Numbered from the stretch's first letter, positions 37,474 through 48,112 are shown. The stretch is 53,835 nt of DNA from Stutzerimonas chloritidismutans AW-1 (GCF_000495915.1 NZ_AOFQ01000027.1:1-53835); one strand, 5' to 3'. Numbers and translations are program-made. Notes: generated by a model from the sequence alone, not told the origin.

Positions 37474-38201
37474 ACGGCCAGGCATCGCCGGGCAGCCGCT
37501 TCTCCCGCTGGCATATCGAGCCGCAGCGAGAGGAAGAGCAGGAAGCCTGGCTGATCACCTACCTGGACATGCTCACCCTGCTGCTGGTGATGCTGGTGAT
37601 CATGCTGGCGCTGGCCGGCAAGGGCGAAGGCCAGCAGAGCGAGCCCTCGATGGTAGAAGCCACGCAGCAGTCGGCTGGCGATCAGCTGGTAGCACTGCAG
37701 CCAAGCGCTTCACCCATACCATCGATCGTGCCGCTACCGGCGCCGGCGGCTGATACGCAGCAGGACGACACGAGCGAAGCGAAGCCCGATCTGGCGCTGG
37801 GCGACGACATCGAGGTCATCGTCAACGATGGCAGCATCAGCTTTCGAATCAGCAGCGAAATTCTGTTCGGCTCAGGGCGGGCGGAGCTGGAAGACGCCGG
37901 GCTGGATGTGATCGACCGATTGGTCCCAACCCTCGCCGCAGGCGGTCATCGGATCATCGTCGAGGGCCATACCGACAATCTGCCCATCCAGACCGAGCGC
38001 TTCCCGTCCAACTGGGAGCTTTCCGCCAGCCGCGCCAGCAGCGTGGTGCGCTACCTGCAGCTGGCCGGCATCGAATCGACGCGGCTGAGCGCAACCGGCT
38101 ACGCCGACACGCGACCGCTCGCCGACAACGGCGACGAACAGGGTCGCGCCAGCAACCGCCGCGTCGAGCTGATCATGCAGACCGAGGCGGACAAGCCCTG
38201 A
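37470..38201 (+). CDS. MotB-like stator protein with OmpA peptidoglycan-binding domain
   Basis: This 243-residue protein starts at GTG 37470, overlapping the MotA-like stop. The single membrane helix (about residues 26-50, AWLITYLDMLTLLLVMLVIM) contains the ion-conducting Asp. A Pro/Ala/Gln-rich plug and linker (about 51-110) follows, then an OmpA/MotB domain with EGHTDNLPIQ, NWELSASRASSVVRYL and RASNRRVELIM that anchors the stator to peptidoglycan. It forms a unit with the upstream channel protein. Confidence 0.9.
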   Translation: MNGQASPGSRFSRWHIEPQREEEQEAWLITYLDMLTLLLVMLVIMLALAGKGEGQQSEPSMVEATQQSAGDQLVALQPSASPIPSIVPLPAPAADTQQDDTSEAKPDLALGDDIEVIVNDGSISFRISSEILFGSGRAELEDAGLDVIDRLVPTLAAGGHRIIVEGHTDNLPIQTERFPSNWELSASRASSVVRYLQLAGIESTRLSATGYADTRPLADNGDEQGRASNRRVELIMQTEADKP

Positions 38202-38205
38202 CGCT

Positions 38206-39138
38206 TCAGCCCAGCGCGGTATCGAGGAACATCATCACCGCGAAGCCCACCATGAGGCCCAGCGTGGCGGGCGTCTGATGGCCGTTGCGGTGGGTTTCCG
38301 GGATCACCTCGTGGGATACCACGAAGATCATTGCCCCCGCGGCCAGGCCGAGGCTGATGGGATAGGCGATGGCGAAGCCGCTGGACATGCCGATACCCAC
38401 CAGCGCGCCGATCGGCTCCATCAGCCCGGATGCCGCGGCGACCAGCACCGAACCCAGCGCCGACAACCCGGTGGTGCGCAACGCCAGCGCGACGGCCAGG
38501 CCCTCGGGAATGTCCTGAATGGAGATCGCCGTGGTCAGCGGCAGGCCGACGCTCAGGTCGCCATTGGCGAAGCTCACACCGATGGCCATGCCTTCTGGGA
38601 TGTTGTGCAGCGCAATGGCGAGCACAAACAGCCAGACCCTGTTCAGGCGTTCGCACTCGGGACCACAGGGGCCAGTGCTTTCATGCTCGTGCGGCGTGAA
38701 GTAATCCAGACCGAGCATGAGCAACACGCCAAGCCCCAGGCCGACCACCACCGTCAGCGCCGCAGCCGGGCCGTTGCCGAACAATTCACGCCCCGCTTCC
38801 AGCCCCGGAAGGATCAGAGAGAAAGCGCTCGCAGCGAGCATCATGCCGGCGGCAAAGCCAAGCATGCTGTCCTGGGTGCGGGTAGAAATGTCACGCAGGC
38901 CGATCGCCAGAAACGCGCCGACCGCCGTCGCTACGAAACCGGCGCTGCCGCCCAACAGCGCGTAGCGAACGTTGCCCGCCTCGCTGCTCTGCAAAGCGTT
39001 GGCGGTACCCGCCACTAGCAGTAACAGCACCGCCACTGCAGTTGCCGCAAGACCGAAGGTGATCCAGGGGTTGGCTTGCGCCTGTGCGAGCCAGGCAGCG
39101 CGCAGAGTGGCCGCCGGGCTTTGAACGGTGGACGCCAT
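38206..39138 (-). CDS. ZIP-family metal transporter (ZupT/GufA-like)
   Basis: The 310-residue transporter has about eight membrane helices and the ZIP metal-site helices ALHNIPEGMAIGVSF and SIQDIPEGLAVALAL, plus IFVVSHEVIPETHR. A His-rich cytoplasmic loop (YFTPHEHESTGPCGPECERL) may sense or hold metal. The start at ATG 39138 is the likely one. Family members import zinc, iron or other divalent metals. The gene ends 4 bases from the MotB-like gene (convergent) and is divergent from the HlyD-type exporter operon. The shared promoter region contains a candidate CsoR-type operator. Confidence 0.9.
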   Translation of the reverse strand: MASTVQSPAATLRAAWLAQAQANPWITFGLAATAVAVLLLLVAGTANALQSSEAGNVRYALLGGSAGFVATAVGAFLAIGLRDISTRTQDSMLGFAAGMMLAASAFSLILPGLEAGRELFGNGPAAALTVVVGLGLGVLLMLGLDYFTPHEHESTGPCGPECERLNRVWLFVLAIALHNIPEGMAIGVSFANGDLSVGLPLTTAISIQDIPEGLAVALALRTTGLSALGSVLVAAASGLMEPIGALVGIGMSSGFAIAYPISLGLAAGAMIFVVSHEVIPETHRNGHQTPATLGLMVGFAVMMFLDTALG

Positions 39139-39249
39139 GATTTCAGAATCCTCGATGCGGGCGGCCAGTGTACTCCGCCACGCCCTGCTCCAGAGCCTAT
39201 GGTCACGATAGCCGCAGACCATCGCCGACCTGCGCGCAACGCCCGCGTT

Positions 39250-39265
39250 GTACCCCCATGGGTAT
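39250..39265. promoter_or_regulatory. candidate CsoR-type operator before the exporter operon
   Basis: GTACCCCCATGGGTAT is a near-palindrome (TACCC...GGGTA) in the divergent region between the ZIP gene and the HlyD-type gene, 59 bases before the latter. It matches two other sites, at 42573 and 48968. All three resemble the C/G-tract operators of CsoR-family repressors, and the CsoR-like gene at 49047 is the obvious candidate binder. Confidence 0.6.
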
Positions 39266-40473
39266 GACCGTAAGCTTGGCGGGTTCGATGGCCCGGAGGG
39301 GCCGCATTAAGGAGTGGTCCGTCGTGCCCGCTGCAAAAACCATTCGTCGCGCGCTTTTGCTGATCATCCCGGTCCTGCTGCTGGCCGGCTGGATGATCTG
39401 GCGCCAGCTTCAAGGGCCGGAACTGCCCGGTTATCGCCTGGAAACACGCCCACTGGTGCAACGCGTGGTCGCCAGTGGCGAGATGGACAGCCAGTCGCTG
39501 GCGCAGGTCGGCAGCGAAATCACCGGAGTTGTCGCCTTGCGCCATGTGCGCGAGGGCGATGCGGTAAAGGCTGGCGATCTGTTGCTGGAGCTGCGCGACG
39601 ACGAGCAGCGCGCCCGCCTGCGCGAGGCGGAAGCGGCCCTGCAGCAGCTGATCGATTCCAGCCGCCCCCAGGCACAGGCCACCCTGCGCGAGGCACAGAA
39701 CAACCTCGAACAGGCCGATCGCGAACTCCAGCGCCGGGAGACACTGTTCGAACGCAAGCTCCTGGCCTCCGAGGCGCTTGAGCAGGCTCGCCGCGCAACG
39801 CTGACTGCCCGTGTGGTCCGAGATCGCGCCCGCCTCGCCGCCGCGGCCGTGGGCGAAGGCGGCAGCGAGGAACAGGTCCTGCGTCAGCGCCTGGAAGCGG
39901 CGCGCGCGAACCTGGCGAAAGCCCGCATCCACGCCCAGGTCGACGGCATCGTGCAGACGCGCGAAGTCGAACCCGGCGACCTGGTACAGCCCGGCCGCAC
40001 CCTGCTAACGATCGCCCGCTCCGGCAGTAGCGAAATCCTGCTGCCTCTGGACGAAAAGAATCTGGCCCCGATCGAACTGGGCCAGGCCGCCAGGATCATC
40101 GCCGATGCCTACCCGGATCGAGTGCTGCCGGCACGCGTCAGCTTCATCGCGCCGGGCGTCGATACCGCCCGTGGGACCATCGATGTCCATCTCGACCTGC
40201 TGGAGCCAGCCGACTTCCTGCGTCAGGGCATGACCGTCTCGGTGAACATCGAGACCGGCCGACGCGAGCAAGCCCTGGTATTGCCCAACGATGCGCTGCG
40301 CGCCCGCGACGGAACACGTGCCCAGGTATTGCGCGTCAATGATGGCGTGGTCGAGCGGGTCAGCGTGCGTCTGGGAATGCTCGGCACCGCGCTGAGCGAA
40401 GTCAGTGAAGGGCTGGCGGCAGGTGATCTGGTGTTGATCGGCGACGCCGAGGAAGGCCAGCGCGTACGCGTGC

Positions 40474-41725
<1,252 letters not shown>

Positions 41726-41733
<8 letters not shown>

Positions 41734-42457
41734 AACCCTGCCAGCCAGCCCGGTCAATGAGGTCCTGCGCCTGGAACAGGTACGCAAGGCCTTCAACATA
41801 GGCACACCGCTGGAAACAGAGGTGTTGCACGGTATCGACCTGCGCCTGAACCGCGGTGAGCTGGCCGCGCTGATCGGCCCGTCCGGCTCAGGTAAGAGCA
41901 CGCTGCTGAACCTGATCGGCCTGCTCGATACGCCCAGCTCCGGCGAACTGTACGTGCTCGGCCAGGCGACACGCGACAGCGACGACGAAGCGCGCACGCA
42001 CCTGCGCAACCAGGCAATCGGTTTCGTGTTCCAGTTTCACCACCTGATTTCGGCATTCAGCGTGCTGGAGAACGTGCTGATGCCGCTGATGATTCGCCAC
42101 GGCAAGCCGTCACACGCGGATATCGACCTGGCTCGCGGCCTGCTCGACGAAGTCGGACTGGCGCAGTTCGCCGACAAGAAGCCGACGCAGATCTCCGGCG
42201 GCCAGCAGCAACGAGTTGCCATCGCCCGGGCGCTGGTGACCCGCCCGCCTCTGTTGCTGGCCGACGAGCCGACCGGCAACCTCGATACCCGCACCGCGCA
42301 AAGCGTGTTCGAGCTATTTCATCGCATCAATGCCCAGTTCGGCTGCGCAATACTGGTGGTGACCCATGATCCACGCCTTGCGGCCGATTGCGGGCGGACC
42401 ATACAGCTGGTCGATGGCCATATCGTCAGTGACGCTGCCAATCCGCCCAGTCGCTGA
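41726..42457 (+). CDS. ABC exporter ATP-binding protein (LolD/MacB-type)
   Basis: This 243-residue ATPase has Walker A GPSGSGKST, Q-loop FVFQFHHLI, signature ISGGQQQRVAIARAL, Walker B LLLADEPTG and the H-loop VVTHDPRLA. The 'ADEPTGNLD' block and length are typical of the LolD/MacB/FtsE group that powers FtsX-type permeases. The ATG at 41726 overlaps the permease stop by 8 bases. It completes a three-gene DevBCA-like exporter that ends 154 bases before the persulfide dioxygenase operon. Confidence 0.93.
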
Positions 42458-42572
42458 CCCGACAGCCGCTGCGCCCCTTCCATAGCGGGTCGCGGCGAAT
42501 GTCCCGCCAGCAGCTAATAACTATTAAGTCTAAGCATATAACCTAAATCAGGGCTAACATCACTCCACATAT

Positions 42573-42588
42573 ATACCCCCACCGGTAT
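42573..42588. promoter_or_regulatory. candidate CsoR-type operator before the persulfide dioxygenase operon
   Basis: ATACCCCCACCGGTAT (ATACC...GGTAT inverted ends) lies 23 bases before the dioxygenase start in an otherwise AT-rich promoter region (42515-42570). The position would let a bound repressor block transcription. It matches the sites at 39250 and 48968. Confidence 0.65.
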
Positions 42589-42611
42589 CAATCTTGGAGA
42601 GGAGCGCGCCC

Positions 42612-43475
42612 ATGAATGCCAATATCGAACCCTTCTTCGATCCCGCGACTTTCACCTACAGCTACGTGGTCAGCGATCCGCAGACACGCCAATGCGCGGT
42701 GATCGATTCGGTGCTGGACTACGATCCGGCATCCGGCCGTACCTCCCATGCTACCGCCCAGCGTCTGGTCGACTATGTATGCGAGCAGGACCTCAAGGTG
42801 CAGTGGCTGCTGGAAACCCACGTGCACGCCGACCATCTGAGCGCCGCGCCGTACCTCAGGCAGCAACTAGGTGGTCAGCTGGCGATCGGTGATCGCATCA
42901 CCGTGGTGCAGGACACCTTCGGCAAGCTGTTCAACGCCGGTACCGGCTTTGCGACCGATGGCCGCCAGTTCGACCACCTGTTCCACGATGGCGATACCTT
43001 TCAGGTCGGCAACATCCAGGCGCGCGCCATCCATACCCCGGGCCACACCCCGGCCTGCATGACCTATGTCATCGGTGATGCGGCGTTCGTCGGCGACACG
43101 CTGTTCATGCCCGATTACGGCACTGCCCGTTGTGATTTCCCGGGCGGCGACGCGCGCACGCTGTACCAGTCGATCCAGAAGCTGTTCGCCCTGCCGGGCG
43201 ACACACGGGTATTCATGTGCCACGACTACAAGGCGCCCGGCCGTGAAGAGTTCCTCTATGAAACGACCATCGCCGCCGAACGCGAACACAACGTGCACGT
43301 GCACGCCGGCATCAGCGAGGACCAGTTCGTCTCCATGCGCACGGCACGGGATGCCACGCTGGGCATGCCTACGCTGATCCTGCCCTCTGTGCAGATCAAC
43401 ATGCGCGGCGGCGAGCTGCCCGAGCCGGAAAGCAATGGCACGCGCTACCTGAAGATTCCCCTGGACGTGCTGTAG
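42612..43475 (+). CDS. persulfide dioxygenase, MBL-fold (ETHE1/PDO type II-like)
   Basis: This 287-residue metallo-beta-lactamase-fold enzyme has THVHADHLSAAPYL (HxHxDH, residues 70-75), TPGHTPACMTYV, DTLFMPDYGTARCDFPGGDA and CHDYKAPGREE. These match the Blh/PDO-II group, which uses one iron to oxidise glutathione persulfide to sulfite and glutathione. ATG 42612 with GGAG 7 bases upstream is chosen. It is the first gene of the operon with the DUF442-SQR fusion 23 bases downstream. It would consume the persulfide made by SQR. Confidence 0.92.
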   Translation: MNANIEPFFDPATFTYSYVVSDPQTRQCAVIDSVLDYDPASGRTSHATAQRLVDYVCEQDLKVQWLLETHVHADHLSAAPYLRQQLGGQLAIGDRITVVQDTFGKLFNAGTGFATDGRQFDHLFHDGDTFQVGNIQARAIHTPGHTPACMTYVIGDAAFVGDTLFMPDYGTARCDFPGGDARTLYQSIQKLFALPGDTRVFMCHDYKAPGREEFLYETTIAAEREHNVHVHAGISEDQFVSMRTARDATLGMPTLILPSVQINMRGGELPEPESNGTRYLKIPLDVL

Positions 43476-43498
43476 CCCCAAGCGTGGAGGACGTCGAC

Positions 43499-45247
43499 AT
43501 GCAAACAATAAAACGACTGACCCCTTTCATCTCCGTCGCTGCCCAGTTGCAACCGGCGGACATGGCGCTGCTGGCCGGCAGCGGATTTCGCTGCGTCATC
43601 AACAACCGCCCGGACAACGAGGACGAAGGCCAGCCGTCCAGCGAGGCCATGCGCACCGCCGCCGAGGCGTCCGGCCTTGAGTACCATCATCTACCGGTCG
43701 TATCCGGGCAGATCACTGATGCCGACGTCGCGGCCTTCCGAGCGCTACTGGCGCGGATCAAGGGGCCAGCACTGGCATTCTGTCGCACCGGGACACGCTC
43801 GGCCTCGCTCTGGGCACTGGCCCAGGCACATCACCTCGATCCGCAGGTGTTGCTGCAGACAGCCCAGCAAGCCAGTTACGACCTCAGCGGCCTGCTGCCA
43901 CGCATGCAGGGTTACTGGCAGTCGACAACCGATCTGCCGCTGCCGGGCGCTTCGAAATTCGCCGTCACGCCGCGCTACGACGTCCTGGTGATTGGCGGCG
44001 GCGCGGCCGGCTGCGCCGTGACAGCCAGTTTGCTCAAGCGCGACCCCGAACTGCGCGTCGCAATCATCGAACCCCGTGAACAGCACTACTATCAGCCCGG
44101 CTGGACGCTGGTAGGCGCCGGCGTGTTCGACCGCGCCGCCACCGAGCGCGCGATGAGTCGCTGCATTCCGTCCAAGGCGCAATGGATCCGCGCGGCTGCC
44201 GAAGCCTTCGAGCCGGAGCACCAGCAAGTGGTGCTCGAAGACGGCAGTCGCATCGGCTATCGGGCGCTGGTGGTCTGCCCGGGCCTGAGCCTCGACTGGG
44301 ACGCCATCGAAGGCGCCCGCGACAGCCTCGGCAAGTTCGGCGTGACCTCGAATTACGCCTTCGAACTGGCGCCCTACACCTGGCAACTGGTGCAGAACCT
44401 GCGCGGCGGCAAGGCGCTATTCACCCAGCCACCCATGCCGATCAAGTGCGCCGGCGCACCGCAGAAGGCGATGTACCTGTCCTGCGATCACTGGCGCCAG
44501 CAAGGCGTGCTGAAGGATATCGAGGTCGACTTCTGTTCGGCTGGCGCGGTCCTGTTCGGCGTCGCAGACTTCGTGCCCGCGCTGATGCAGTACGTCGAGC
44601 GCTACGGCGCGCGGCTGAACTTCAACCACAATCTGGTGGCTGTCGACGGACCGGCGCGCAAGGCCTGGTTCAAGGTGACCGACAGCGCCGGGCAAAGTAC
44701 CACGGTGGAGCGTGAGTTCGATCTGCTGCACATGGTGCCACCGCAGCACGCACCGGACTTCATTCGCCACAGCGCCCTGGCCAACGCCGACGGCTGGTTC
44801 GAGGCCGAGCACGAGACGCTGCGACATCCGCGCTTCGGCAACGTTTTCAGCCTCGGCGATGTGTGTTCCGCGCCCAACGCCAAGACCGCAGCAGCGGTGC
44901 GCAAACAAGCACCGGTGGTCGCCGAAAACGTGCTGAGTGTGCTCAAGGGCAGCGGCCCGCGGGCGATCTACGATGGTTACGGCTCCTGCCCGCTGACCGT
45001 CGAGCACGGCAAGGTGATCCTCGCCGAGTTCGGCTATGGCGGAAAGCTGCTGCCGACGTTCCCGCTCGACCCGAAAGTGCCGCGCCGCCTGGCCTGGAAG
45101 CTGAAGACCCAATGGATGCCGTCGATCTACTTCGAGATGATGCTCAAGGGCCATGAATGGCTGGCCGAGCCGAAGCATCTGGACTTCGAACCGCGCCCGG
45201 CCGAGGCACCCGACGCTTGCGACTTCACTCAGGAGAAGAAGGGATGA
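43499..45247 (+). CDS. fusion of DUF442 sulfurtransferase domain and sulfide:quinone oxidoreductase
   Basis: The 582-residue protein has residues 1-140 as a DUF442 (beta-lactamase-hydrolase-like, phosphatase-fold) domain with the active loop CRTGTRS (Cys95, Arg100). Residues 158-575 are a type II SQR flavoprotein: DVLVIGGGAAGCAVTASLLK for FAD, KCAGAPQKAMYLSC (Cys317) and SLGDVCSAPNAKTAAAV (Cys456) at the redox site, then YDGYGSCPL and VILAEFGYGG. SQR oxidises sulfide, passes electrons to quinone and hands sulfane sulfur on. The fused domain may accept it. GGAGG lies 8 bases before ATG 43499. The stop overlaps the SulP start (ATGA). Confidence 0.9.
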   Translation: MQTIKRLTPFISVAAQLQPADMALLAGSGFRCVINNRPDNEDEGQPSSEAMRTAAEASGLEYHHLPVVSGQITDADVAAFRALLARIKGPALAFCRTGTRSASLWALAQAHHLDPQVLLQTAQQASYDLSGLLPRMQGYWQSTTDLPLPGASKFAVTPRYDVLVIGGGAAGCAVTASLLKRDPELRVAIIEPREQHYYQPGWTLVGAGVFDRAATERAMSRCIPSKAQWIRAAAEAFEPEHQQVVLEDGSRIGYRALVVCPGLSLDWDAIEGARDSLGKFGVTSNYAFELAPYTWQLVQNLRGGKALFTQPPMPIKCAGAPQKAMYLSCDHWRQQGVLKDIEVDFCSAGAVLFGVADFVPALMQYVERYGARLNFNHNLVAVDGPARKAWFKVTDSAGQSTTVEREFDLLHMVPPQHAPDFIRHSALANADGWFEAEHETLRHPRFGNVFSLGDVCSAPNAKTAAAVRKQAPVVAENVLSVLKGSGPRAIYDGYGSCPLTVEHGKVILAEFGYGGKLLPTFPLDPKVPRRLAWKLKTQWMPSIYFEMMLKGHEWLAEPKHLDFEPRPAEAPDACDFTQEKKG

Positions 45248-47022
45248 AGCAGCGCTTGGCTCGCTACATGCCCATATTGGAGTGGGTCAGGCACTATGAT
45301 CGCGCGGCCGCGGCCAAGGACAGCCTGGCCGCGCTGATCGTAACGCTGATGCTGATCCCGCAGAGCCTCGCCTACGCCATGCTCGCCGGCCTGCCGCCAG
45401 TGACCGGCCTGTACGCCAGCATGCTGCCGCTGATCGCCTATACCCTGTTCGGCACCAGTCGCACCCTGGCAGTCGGCCCGGTGGCAGTGGTATCGCTGAT
45501 GACTGCGGCCGCCTTGGGACCGTTGTTCGCCCCGGGTAGCGCGGAATATGCGGGCGCGGCCATGCTGCTGGCGCTGCTCTCCGGCGCGGTGCTGCTGCTC
45601 ATGGCCATGCTGCGCCTGGGCTTTCTGGCGAATTTCCTCAGCCATCCGGTGATTTCCGGCTTCATCAGCGCTTCGGGCATCCTCATCGCTCTCGGCCAGC
45701 TCAAGCACATCCTCGGCATCTCAACCGGAGGTGAAAACGCCGTGGAGCTGGTTTGGGGCCTGCTCGGAGCATTGTCGCAAATGCATCTGCCGACATTCAT
45801 CGTCGGCACGACGAGCCTGCTATTTCTCTACCTGGTGCGCAGCCGCCTCTCCACTTGGCTGCAGCGTTTGGGTATGAGTCCGCATATCGCCGGCACGCTG
45901 AGCAAGATCGGGCCGGTCGCTGCCTTGCTGCTGGCGATAGCGGCGGTCAGCGTCTTTCAGCTCGCCGATGCCGGCGTGCGGGTAGTCGGTGCGGTGCCTG
46001 GCGGCCTACCCAGCATGAGGCTGCCGACGCTGGATATGACGCTAGCACTGCAACTGCTGCCTGCGGCGGTGCTGATCAGCCTGGTCGGCTTCGTCGAGTC
46101 GGTTTCCGTGGCGCAGACCCTGGCGGCCAAGCGCCGCGAACGCATCGAGCCTAACCAGGAACTGGTCGCGCTTGGCGGCGCCAATGTCGCCGCGGCCGTC
46201 AGTGGTGGCTTTCCGGTAACCGGCGGCTTCGCCCGCTCGGTGGTCAACTTCGATGCTGGCGCACAGACGCCGCTGGCTGGTGCGCTGACCGCAGTGGGCA
46301 TCGGCCTCACCGTGCTGCTGTTCACGCCACTGGTCCGCAATCTGCCACACGCGGTACTGGCCGCGACGATCATTGTCGCTGTGCTCAGCCTGGTGGACCT
46401 CTCCGCCCTGCGCCGCACCTGGCGCTACTCCCGACAGGACGCAGCGGCCATGGCTGCCACCATGCTCGGTGTGCTGCTGATCGGCGTGGTAAGCGGCATC
46501 CTGCTCGGTGTCGGCCTATCGCTGTTGCTGTTTCTCTGGCGCACCAGCCAGCCGCATATTGCCGTGGTCGGCCAGCTGCCGGGTAGCGAACATTTTCGCA
46601 ACATCGAGCGCTTCGCCGTAATACAGAGCCCGAGGGTGCTCTCGGTGCGCGTCGACGAGAGCCTGTATTTCCCCAATGCGCGCTTCCTCGAAGACCGCGT
46701 CGCCGAGCTGATCGGGCGCTACCCGCAGGCCGAGCACCTGGTGCTGATGTGCCCAGGCGTGAACCTGATCGACGCCAGCGCCCTGGAGAGTCTTGAGGCC
46801 ATCACGGCCCGCCTGCACACCGCAGGCATCCAGCTCCATCTTTCCGAGGTCAAGGGGCCGGTCATGGACCGATTACAGAACACTGATTTCCTCGCTCATT
46901 TGGGCGGTCAGGTTTTCATCAGCCAGTACGAAGCGCTGCTCGCACTGGACCCGGACACCACCCACCATGCCCGTGAACGGCAGCGTGAATGTTTTGGCAA
47001 CATCAAGGAGAACGCAGGATGA
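45244..47022 (+). CDS. SulP-family anion transporter with STAS domain
   Basis: This 592-residue SLC26/SulP transporter begins with SLAALIVTLMLIPQSLAYAM and LAGLPPVTGLYASMLPLIAY, then FGTSRTLAVGPVAVVSLMTA. It has about 12-14 helices, including GGFPVTGGFARSVVNFDAGA. The C-terminal STAS domain (about residues 455-565) carries VLMCPGVNLIDASALESLEA. The start overlaps the SQR-fusion stop. In this operon it probably moves sulfite or sulfate produced by persulfide oxidation, though the direction and ion are inferred. Confidence 0.93.
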   Translation: MKQRLARYMPILEWVRHYDRAAAAKDSLAALIVTLMLIPQSLAYAMLAGLPPVTGLYASMLPLIAYTLFGTSRTLAVGPVAVVSLMTAAALGPLFAPGSAEYAGAAMLLALLSGAVLLLMAMLRLGFLANFLSHPVISGFISASGILIALGQLKHILGISTGGENAVELVWGLLGALSQMHLPTFIVGTTSLLFLYLVRSRLSTWLQRLGMSPHIAGTLSKIGPVAALLLAIAAVSVFQLADAGVRVVGAVPGGLPSMRLPTLDMTLALQLLPAAVLISLVGFVESVSVAQTLAAKRRERIEPNQELVALGGANVAAAVSGGFPVTGGFARSVVNFDAGAQTPLAGALTAVGIGLTVLLFTPLVRNLPHAVLAATIIVAVLSLVDLSALRRTWRYSRQDAAAMAATMLGVLLIGVVSGILLGVGLSLLLFLWRTSQPHIAVVGQLPGSEHFRNIERFAVIQSPRVLSVRVDESLYFPNARFLEDRVAELIGRYPQAEHLVLMCPGVNLIDASALESLEAITARLHTAGIQLHLSEVKGPVMDRLQNTDFLAHLGGQVFISQYEALLALDPDTTHHARERQRECFGNIKENAG

Positions 47023-47405
47023 AGAACGCACATGACCTCGTCGAACTGGCCCGGGCCCACATACAGGAAGTCGCAGTCGCGGATGCCGACGCCGCGATCC
47101 AGGCAGCGGACGTGCTGATCGACGTGCGCGAGGCGGATGAGTTTCGTGAGGGCCATATCGCCGGCGCCCTCAACATTCCGCGGGGGCTGCTGGAGTTCAA
47201 GCTCAGCGGCACACCGGAACTCGCCGCGCGCGACATGAACATCGTGCTCTATTGCAAGACCAGCGGTCGCGCCGCACTGTCCGCAGCAGCGCTGCAGGAC
47301 ATGGGCTACCTGCATGTCCAGTCGATCGCCGGCGGGGTTGACTTCGACGCCTGGGTCGGCGCGAACAAGCCCGTTGTGAAGCCGAGCCTGCCCAGTTTCG
47401 AATAG
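47019..47405 (+). CDS. single-domain rhodanese (thiosulfate sulfurtransferase family)
   Basis: The 128-residue rhodanese has DVLIDVREADEFREGHIAGA and LNIPRG (CH2A-like and substrate residues) and the active loop CKTSGRA with Cys79. It moves sulfane sulfur through a cysteine persulfide, for example from GSSH to thiosulfate or other acceptors. ATG 47019 overlaps the SulP stop. It is the last gene of the operon and is followed by a bidirectional terminator. Confidence 0.94.
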   Translation: MKNAHDLVELARAHIQEVAVADADAAIQAADVLIDVREADEFREGHIAGALNIPRGLLEFKLSGTPELAARDMNIVLYCKTSGRAALSAAALQDMGYLHVQSIAGGVDFDAWVGANKPVVKPSLPSFE

Positions 47406-47425
47406 CCGGATCGCAGCGCGCAGAC

Positions 47426-47457
47426 AAAAAAAGGCCGACATCGATGTCGGCCTTTTT
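47426..47457. terminator. bidirectional rho-independent terminator
   Basis: A perfect stem (AGGCCGACAT / ATGTCGGCCT) is flanked by A- and T-runs on both sides. It lies between the convergent rhodanese and DUF2892 genes and can stop both transcripts. Confidence 0.93.
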
Positions 47458-47478
47458 GCTGTGGAGCTTCGCAGACTC

Positions 47479-47679
47479 TCAGGACTTGGAATCGCACGCC
47501 TTGCAAGTCTTGATACCGAGCAGCGTATAGGCTGGGCAGAAACGGAAGATGCCAGTCGCCAGCGGCAACAGACCGATCCAGCCCCAGGCACCGATCACGC
47601 CGCCCAGGCTCAGACCGATAAGCACCAAGCCGACAACGATGCGCAGTGCCCGATCAATGGTTCCAACGTTGACTTTCAT
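47479..47679 (-). CDS. DUF2892 (YgaP-like) small membrane protein
   Basis: This 66-residue protein begins MKVNVGTIDRALRIVVGLVL, followed by two membrane helices (about 8-25 and 30-47) and a Cys-containing tail (FCPAYTLLGIKTCKACDSKS). This is the DUF2892 pattern often found attached or next to rhodaneses. A GGAGG-like site (minus strand, AGGTC) precedes the ATG. It lies downstream of two YeeE/YedE genes in the same direction, so it is probably co-transcribed with them. The role in sulfur handling is inferred. Confidence 0.88.
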   Translation of the reverse strand: MKVNVGTIDRALRIVVGLVLIGLSLGGVIGAWGWIGLLPLATGIFRFCPAYTLLGIKTCKACDSKS

Positions 47680-47692
47680 AAAGACCTCCCGG

Positions 47693-48112
47693 TCAGCAAG
47701 CGCGCCGGCGTTCCAGCGCGGAGAACAACAGCATTCCGCCAAGCATGGCGAGAACGAAAAGCACGACCTGCCAGTGCCCGCCGAGCAGCATGGCGATGGC
47801 CGGGCCCGGACAGATGCCAGCGATTCCCCAGCCCACACCGAACAGCAGACTGCCACCGATCAGCCTGCCATCCAGCTCGCGCTTGGTTGGCAGCTGCATC
47901 GGCGCATCGAGCAAAGAGCGCTCGTGTTTCCTCGCCCAGGTGAAAGGCACCAGCGCCGTAGCGATGGCACCGACCATCACCAGCGCCAACGAGGGATCCC
48001 AGGCGCCCGCCAGATCAAGGAAACCGATGACCTTGGCCGGGTTGGCCATTCCGGAAAGCAGCAGCCCCAGCCCGAATAGCAGACCAGCAGCAAATGAAGT
48101 CAACTTGCGCAT
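47693..48112 (-). CDS. YeeE/YedE half-transporter (PmpB-like)
   Basis: The 139-residue membrane protein has about four helices and the conserved GWGIAGICPGPAIAMLLG, whose Cys101 is the expected sulfur-contact residue of YeeE/YedE transporters. It begins MRKLTSFAAGLLFGLGLLLS. YeeE imports thiosulfate; split PmpA/PmpB pairs next to BigR-type regulators are thought to move sulfur species. It starts 2 bases after the first half-transporter gene ends, so the two form one transcription unit. Confidence 0.92.
   Translation of the reverse strand: MRKLTSFAAGLLFGLGLLLSGMANPAKVIGFLDLAGAWDPSLALVMVGAIATALVPFTWARKHERSLLDAPMQLPTKRELDGRLIGGSLLFGVGWGIAGICPGPAIAMLLGGHWQVVLFVLAMLGGMLLFSALERRRAC

Noticed and set aside
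36658..38201. Zorya-type defence system suggested by the MotA/MotB-like pair
   Set aside because: ZorC/ZorD/ZorE-type partners are absent; neighbours are a flavoprotein and a ZIP transporter.
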